From an uncultured Polaribacter sp. (lineage in GTDB: Bacteria; Bacteroidota; Bacteroidia; Flavobacteriales; Flavobacteriaceae): DNA of 60,776 bases. The stretch is from positions 1 through 60,776 of the forward strand of contig NZ_CANMHM010000014.1 of the NCBI RefSeq assembly GCF_947497695.1, given 5' to 3'. Below, piece by piece: positions 56,121 through 60,776 of this stretch; position 1 is the stretch's first letter, and each line of letters starts with the position of its first letter. A model generated the notes under the pieces. That model saw nothing but the letters and a program-made list of their open reading frames with translations, ran no database searches and was not told where the DNA came from. Made by a program: the position numbers and the translations under genes.

Positions 56121-57167
56121 ATGAAAAATTTCATCACTTTAATAGTAACTATTTCACTTTTAACTAATTGCAGTCAGTTAAATCAGGTTAAAAAAACAGA
56201 AAAGACACAACCTATTGTAATTCAATTTATCATCGATGGATTGATGAAAGATGCAGTAGAAACAGCCATAGCAGCTGGTGCAAAAAATTTAAAATATTTT
56301 GCAGACAATGGTGTTGTTGTAGAAGATGCATATTCTAACAGTCCTGTTGGAAGAGTAAAATTACCAGATGGAACTGAACCTTGGAGAGGAGCATCACCAC
56401 CAAATATTGGCATGCATACAGGAACTCATGTCTTTGAAAATCAGCAACTAGATGATATATTTTTATCTGCAAGAAGAAAAGGAATCAAATCTGTTTATGT
56501 TGGTGGGCATACTTTATACGATGTGTTTACCACAGCAGACACTCATTATGCAGAGATAATACCAGATAGTACAGTTGTAGATTTAGGTATCAAGCATATC
56601 AAAAAAGATGGTGCAAGATTGGTGAGATTGCATTTACAAGAAATAAGAAGTTCTTGGAAAGGCCCGAAAGAAAAAAACAATCCAAACTCTAAATATATTA
56701 AAGCTATTTTAAATGCTGATGCTGCATTAGGAAAGTTGATAGCGTTTTTGAAAAATGAAGGCTTATGGGTAAACTCTTTTTTTGTGATTTCTGCAGATCA
56801 TGGAATGGGAACTTTAAGAAAAAGTAACCATCTTTCAGAACAATTATCATCATGGCAAATTTATATGAATTTTTACGGCCCAGGCATAAAAAAGGGAGGT
56901 ACAATACCTTATGCAGAATCGCCTGATGTTGCTCTAATGACCAATTATTTTATGGGACTAAAATCCCTTAAAGGTTATGATTTAAAATTAAATTATTTAA
57001 AAAACAATAAGACAACTGGCGTTTTTTTAAAAAATATTTTTGAAGGAAATCCTAGAGATATACATCATCCAAAATGGATAAAAACATATTTAGAAAACAA
57101 TCAAAATTCTCCACCAAATGATTATTTGCATTATAGAGAAGCTATGATAAGGTTTATCAATGAATAG
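56121..57167 (+). CDS. Alkaline-phosphatase-superfamily hydrolase (phosphodiesterase-like), lipoprotein
   Basis: 348 residues with a lipobox at LLTNC (Cys17). It belongs to the alkaline phosphatase superfamily by its metal motifs: Asp39 in FIIDG, Asp200 in NADAALGKLI, and Asp226/His227 in SADHGMG. It has no C-x-P-S-R formylglycine motif. The equivalent segment reads GASPPNIGMHTGTH, where Ser92 is the natural nucleophile candidate, as in type I phosphodiesterases/nucleotide pyrophosphatases. It is therefore not an ordinary sulfatase. Location directly after three sulfatases and before a lyase in the same operon suggests it acts on a substituent of the same polymer (phosphodiester, sulfate or another ester), but no activity is claimed. 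It is shorter than most family members. Confidence 0.7.
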   Translation: MKNFITLIVTISLLTNCSQLNQVKKTEKTQPIVIQFIIDGLMKDAVETAIAAGAKNLKYFADNGVVVEDAYSNSPVGRVKLPDGTEPWRGASPPNIGMHTGTHVFENQQLDDIFLSARRKGIKSVYVGGHTLYDVFTTADTHYAEIIPDSTVVDLGIKHIKKDGARLVRLHLQEIRSSWKGPKEKNNPNSKYIKAILNADAALGKLIAFLKNEGLWVNSFFVISADHGMGTLRKSNHLSEQLSSWQIYMNFYGPGIKKGGTIPYAESPDVALMTNYFMGLKSLKGYDLKLNYLKNNKTTGVFLKNIFEGNPRDIHHPKWIKTYLENNQNSPPNDYLHYREAMIRFINE

Positions 57168-57183
57168 AAATTCATAAAAAGAA

Positions 57184-59670
57184 ATGAAATTAAAAAGCGT
57201 CTTATTGTTTTTTGGGATTTTCGTAATTTTTCAAGCACAAAGTCAAGAATTAGAGCGTCCATTTATTTTAGTAAAATCAAGTGAACGAAATCAAATTTTA
57301 AATAAGATAAAAACTAAACCTTGGGCGAATAAAATTTACACAACTCTAAAATCTAATACAGATGAACAAGTTGATAAATTTTATAAAAATCCAACAAACT
57401 ATCTTAAAAATTTACCTTTCAATTGGGCAGAAGGAAAAGAAAAAGAGTTCCCTCCTTTTTTAAAAACAGATCATATAGAAAACGGAAAGCATAGAAATTT
57501 AGACAATGCCACAGATAAAGAATGGAAACCTGCAGCATTATTAATTGAAAATTTACAAATAGCTTTAGATTGTGGTTATCTATATTATTTAACACAAGAT
57601 GAAAAATACGCACATGTAGCCAGTAGTATTTTGTATTCTTTTACAAAATCCGTTCAGAAATCAAAAATATCTAAATGGAAAGGAAGAGGTGGTTTGTTGT
57701 TTCCTTATGATGGTTTTAGAGAAGTACGAGTAATTGGGTATAGACTTCCATTAATTTATGATTTTATTGCTTCTTATTTAAAAAATAAAGGAAAAGCTTT
57801 TGATATTATTCAAAATAAAAAAGTGTTATTTCCTATAAATAAGGCTCAAAAAGTTTTTAAAACCTATGCAAATATTACTGTAAATTATGGGCAAACAGGT
57901 TCTAATCATCCTGTTTTAGAAGCACCAAGCTTGGTGTATAATGCTTTGGCCTTAGATGATAAAAAAGAACGTAAAAAATGGTTGTCTTATTTTTTATCAG
58001 AAAGTACCCAAAATCAAGATGCTTTGCCAATAATGGCAAAAAACTATAAAAATCAAGGTGATATTTGGCCAGAAACTTCGCAATATTTAAATCATTCTAC
58101 AGAAATTTTAGGAAAATTATTGTTGGTTATTAACAGATATCAACCTTCTTTAGAGTTGGGTAAAAAATATCCTAATATTCTTTTTGCATTACCAAGATTA
58201 GATGATTTGGTGTATCCAAATCACGAAATTATACGTTGGGGAGATGGTCATCGAAGACAACATGGTTCTCATCAGGCTTATGAAAACGCTTACGTTTTAG
58301 CAAAGATGGATGGTTTAACCTATTTACAAGATAAATTTGCTCCATTGCTAAAAAACGCAATGGAAAAAGGAGCATATTCTAGAAATAGTATAGAAGCACT
58401 ATTTTGGTATGATGATGCAATTTATGGAAACTCTAAAAAAGTTGAATTACCAAGAACGGATAGAGTGTATCATGCAGGTATTGTATTACAAAGAAATTTA
58501 AGTACAACAAATAATCCAAAAGATGGATTAATGGGATTTGTTGGTGGTGCACACATGGTACATGGTCATGCAGAAGGTATGAATATTGAATTGTATGGAG
58601 AAGGACAAGTTTTAGGTGTTGATCATGGACGTAAAAAATATGGAAAAGATTTGCACGAAAACTATTCAAGAATTTTTGCAGCTCATAATACAGTAATCGT
58701 AAATGGAAGTTCTCAAGGTGAAGGTGGTTGGGTAAATTTAGGTATCAATTCTGTTCAGCTGATTTCAATGGAACCAAAAGTTAATGAAGAAGGAATTTCA
58801 CCAAATCATTCTTTTAGTCAAACGAGTTTTATAGATGATAAAGGTGATAAAGCAGAAGCAACTCAAGAACGAACTTTAGGTATCATAAGAACTTCGCCAA
58901 CAACAGGTTTTTATATAGATGTTTTTCGTTCAAAATCGAAATTACCTAATGAGTATCATGATTATTTATATCATAATATTGGTGATAAGCTCGTTTTTGA
59001 AAATAAGGATATGAAGTTTGAAAAAACACCTAATAGATATATGGCAGCTGCAAAATCTGAATGGATTCACAATAAAAAATATAGAAATCCAGGATGGCAT
59101 TTTTTTAAAGATGTAAAAACATCTCAAGAATATGAAAACAAAGTAAAGGCTACTTTTAATATTAAAAAATTAAAAGGGAATGACTTGTTTATGCAACTAC
59201 ATATTCTTGGGTTTAAAAATAGAACATATACCAAAGTAAAAGCACCTATAACTTTTGAATCTCCAGAACCTTATGATAAAAAACCAACCCCAACTTTAGT
59301 TATAAGAAATAAGGGCGAAGCTTGGAAAAATCCTTTTGTGATAGTGTTTGAGCCTTACAATAGCTCAGAAAAACCAAGCATACAAGCTGTTACAAAAATT
59401 GAACAAGATGGTGTTTATAAAGGATTGATTATAAGAAGTAAAACACCTTCTGAGAATCTAATTCAATATGTAATTACGCAATCTAAAAATCAGGTTTTTA
59501 AGAGTGATGATATTTATTTTAAAGGTTCTTATGCTGTTATAACATTGCATAAAGACAAATCTTTAAAAAGTATTTATGTTGGTGAAGGTGAAAAGTTAGT
59601 TTATAAAAACAACGAATTAAAAATAGATCCAAAGCTGCATACTTTGTATGTAGATTACTCAAAAAAGTAG
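57184..59670 (+). CDS. Heparinase II/III-like lyase (PL40-like), short form
   Basis: 828 residues with a type I signal peptide (FQAQSQ, ~residue 22). An (alpha/alpha) toroid (~25-400) precedes a beta-sandwich (~415-825) with GGAHMVHGHAEGMNIELYG and IFAAHNTVIVNGSSQGEGG. The order and motifs match the lyase at 40990, but the Ig-like, CBM6 and T9SS modules are missing, so this paralogue should stay in the periplasm. The long form would then cut polymer outside and the short form oligosaccharide inside (inference). The characteristic repeated segment YHDYLYHNIGD is shared with the long form. The gene begins 16 bp after the phosphodiesterase-like gene and ends 12 bp before the Kelch gene. Confidence 0.75.
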   Translation: MKLKSVLLFFGIFVIFQAQSQELERPFILVKSSERNQILNKIKTKPWANKIYTTLKSNTDEQVDKFYKNPTNYLKNLPFNWAEGKEKEFPPFLKTDHIENGKHRNLDNATDKEWKPAALLIENLQIALDCGYLYYLTQDEKYAHVASSILYSFTKSVQKSKISKWKGRGGLLFPYDGFREVRVIGYRLPLIYDFIASYLKNKGKAFDIIQNKKVLFPINKAQKVFKTYANITVNYGQTGSNHPVLEAPSLVYNALALDDKKERKKWLSYFLSESTQNQDALPIMAKNYKNQGDIWPETSQYLNHSTEILGKLLLVINRYQPSLELGKKYPNILFALPRLDDLVYPNHEIIRWGDGHRRQHGSHQAYENAYVLAKMDGLTYLQDKFAPLLKNAMEKGAYSRNSIEALFWYDDAIYGNSKKVELPRTDRVYHAGIVLQRNLSTTNNPKDGLMGFVGGAHMVHGHAEGMNIELYGEGQVLGVDHGRKKYGKDLHENYSRIFAAHNTVIVNGSSQGEGGWVNLGINSVQLISMEPKVNEEGISPNHSFSQTSFIDDKGDKAEATQERTLGIIRTSPTTGFYIDVFRSKSKLPNEYHDYLYHNIGDKLVFENKDMKFEKTPNRYMAAAKSEWIHNKKYRNPGWHFFKDVKTSQEYENKVKATFNIKKLKGNDLFMQLHILGFKNRTYTKVKAPITFESPEPYDKKPTPTLVIRNKGEAWKNPFVIVFEPYNSSEKPSIQAVTKIEQDGVYKGLIIRSKTPSENLIQYVITQSKNQVFKSDDIYFKGSYAVITLHKDKSLKSIYVGEGEKLVYKNNELKIDPKLHTLYVDYSKK

Positions 59671-59682
59671 TATTATTAACTG

Positions 59683-60660
59683 ATGAAAATCCATTCAAAA
59701 CTTATCGTTGTAATTTGTTTTTTACTGTTGAATTGTAGCCAAAAATCAATTTCAAAAAGTGAAATATTATCAACAGATAATTTGCCATCTGCAAGACATG
59801 AAAATGGTTTTGTAGAGGTAAATGGGTTATTCTATTTAATTGGTGGGAGAAAAATAAAACCTGTAGATATTTTTGATAAAAAAACAAATTTTTGGAAACA
59901 AGGTGCAAAACCACCAATTGAAATACACCATTTTCAAGCAGTAACTTATAAAGATGATATTTATATTATTGGAGCTATGACTGGCAAATATCCTCATGAA
60001 AAACCTTTGGATAAAATATTAATTTATCAAACAAAAAAAAATGAATGGGTTTGGGGAAATACCATTCCAGAAAATAGAAGAAGAGGCTCAGCTGGTGTTG
60101 TTGTAAAAGGTAATTTAGCGTATGTAGTTTGTGGTATAACTGATGGACATTGGAGTGGGCACGTTTCTTGGGTGGATACATACAATTTTAAAACTGGTGA
60201 ATGGACTATTTTAAAAGATGCTCCAAGGCCAAGAGATCATTTTCATGCGGTTATTCATCAAAATAAAATTTATTGTGTTAGTGGTAGAAATTCATCTGCA
60301 AAAACAAAACAAACATTTAATTTAACGATTCCTGAAGTTGATGTTTATGAAATTATAAAAAACAATTGGATTACTTTATCAAAATCATCAAACTTACCTA
60401 CAAAAAGAGCTGGTGCTTCAAACGTTATAAAAAACGGAAAATTGTTTGTTATAGGAGGTGAAAGTGCTAATCAAAAAACAGCTCATAATGAAGTTGAAGT
60501 GATGGATTTAACGACCAAAAAATGGAAAAATTTATTACTATTAAAGAGGGGAAGACATGGAACTCAATCTATTCTTTATAACAATAAAATATATATTGTT
60601 GCAGGTAGTGGAAATAGAGGAGGAAAACCAGAATTATCCTCTTTAGAGGAATTAAACTAA
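59683..60660 (+). CDS. Kelch-repeat beta-propeller lipoprotein
   Basis: 325 residues with a lipobox at LLNC (Cys18). At least five Kelch-type blades are visible, each with a hydrophobic strand followed by a 'G' doublet and later W (FYLIGGRKIKPVDIFDKKTNFWKQG; IYIIGAM; AYVVCGI; IYCVSGRN; LFVIGGES; IYIVAGSG). This is the fold of N-acetylneuraminate epimerase-type proteins and the galactose-oxidase propeller. I see no copper-site signature, so oxidase activity is not implied. It is the last gene of the operon. A structural, substrate-binding or sugar-epimerising role for the sulfated oligosaccharide is possible; none is shown by sequence. Confidence 0.75.
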   Translation: MKIHSKLIVVICFLLLNCSQKSISKSEILSTDNLPSARHENGFVEVNGLFYLIGGRKIKPVDIFDKKTNFWKQGAKPPIEIHHFQAVTYKDDIYIIGAMTGKYPHEKPLDKILIYQTKKNEWVWGNTIPENRRRGSAGVVVKGNLAYVVCGITDGHWSGHVSWVDTYNFKTGEWTILKDAPRPRDHFHAVIHQNKIYCVSGRNSSAKTKQTFNLTIPEVDVYEIIKNNWITLSKSSNLPTKRAGASNVIKNGKLFVIGGESANQKTAHNEVEVMDLTTKKWKNLLLLKRGRHGTQSILYNNKIYIVAGSGNRGGKPELSSLEELN

Positions 60661-60701
60661 TTAAATTTTTTAAAACAGATTTTAATACTAGTAAACTACT
60701 T

Positions 60702-60718
60702 AGGCACTTTCAGAAGTA
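60702..60718 (+). repeat. 17-bp repeat, right copy (inverted relative to 61-77)
   Basis: AGGCACTTTCAGAAGTA is identical to the minus strand of 61-77. It lies 42 nt after the stop codon of the rightmost gene and before the hairpin at 60749. Here it is also framed by a local inverted repeat, ACTACTT with AAGTAGT (about 60695-60720). Confidence 0.7.
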
Positions 60719-60748
60719 GTACATTAAATTACTTTCAAGATTAAAAAA

Positions 60749-60776
60749 GGACACAAAAATCACATTTTTTGTGTCC
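60749..60776 (+). terminator. Hairpin terminator at the right edge of the window
   Basis: GGACACAAAAA (60749-60759) pairs with TTTTTGTGTCC (60766-60776). The window ends at the stem, so the following T tract, if any, is not visible. It would end the long operon that starts at 48926. Confidence 0.65.

Noticed and set aside
59683..60660. Galactose oxidase activity for the Kelch protein
   Set aside because: Only the propeller fold is visible. The copper ligands and Tyr-Cys cofactor pattern are not seen and the protein is too short.
1..60776. Mobile element or CRISPR content
   Set aside because: I found no transposase, integrase, phage gene or regularly spaced repeat; only the single structured repeat at 15921-16070 and the 17-bp end repeats remain as hints.

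Overview
The window is AT-rich DNA. Its coding style is typical of marine Bacteroidota, most likely Flavobacteriia: lipoprotein and Tat signals, C-terminal 'Por' type IX secretion (T9SS) sorting domains, a hybrid two-component regulator, weak Shine-Dalgarno sequences and TAnnTTTG-like -7 boxes. All 30 genes supported here fit one job: taking apart a sulfated, rhamnose- and uronate-containing polysaccharide. The best candidate is the green-algal polysaccharide ulvan. That rests on two beta-propeller lyases carrying the active-site spacings of ulvan lyase families PL24 and PL25, four alpha-L-rhamnosidases (two GH78, two GH106), an L-rhamnose mutarotase and six sulfatases. I saw no tRNA, rRNA, CRISPR array, integrase or transposase.

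Layout. Minus strand 98-3000: a Gfo/Idh/MocA oxidoreductase followed by a ThuA + 3-keto-glycoside hydrolase (DUF1080) protein. Plus strand 3263-21800: GH2 with a malectin-like C-terminus; a small unrecognised T9SS protein; RhaM; PL24 lyase; two overlapping GH78 genes; an iduronate-sulfatase-like S1 sulfatase; a tandem DUF1080 protein; two Gfo/Idh/MocA oxidoreductases. Centre 21977-27215: a GntR regulator with a sugar-binding-type effector domain, then a 1351-residue hybrid two-component system (HTCS). 27343-40616: GH2, alginate-lyase-fold lyase (PL38-like), PL8 lyase, two GH106. 40990-48778: heparinase-II/III-like lyase with CBM6 and T9SS domain, PL25 lyase, two sulfatases. 48926-60660: GH39-like hydrolase with T9SS domain, three sulfatases, an alkaline-phosphatase-superfamily phosphodiesterase-like protein, a second heparinase-like lyase, and a Kelch protein.

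How the genes may work together (inference). T9SS-exported lyases cut the sulfated chain at the cell surface. Lipoprotein and periplasmic sulfatases, rhamnosidases, GH2 and GH39 enzymes then trim the oligosaccharides, and RhaM feeds rhamnose into catabolism. The two oxidoreductase/DUF1080 sets suggest a parallel 3-keto-glycoside route. No SusC/SusD pair and no GH88/GH105 unsaturated uronyl hydrolase is encoded here.

The strongest new signal is regulatory. A CAGGAT-type motif, consensus close to ACAGTACAGGATAC, lies ahead of eight transcription units. In seven of the eight, a TA dinucleotide starting a -7-like box sits exactly 27 bp downstream of the motif's first base. This looks like one operator defining a regulon, probably for the HTCS or the GntR protein. 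Other points of note are a 17-bp sequence repeated in inverted orientation just outside the two outermost genes, a hairpin-rich intergenic repeat at 15921-16070, a PL8 enzyme in an ulvan-type setting, a sulfatase with no arginine in its formylglycine motif, and an uncharacterised AP-superfamily hydrolase among the sulfatases.
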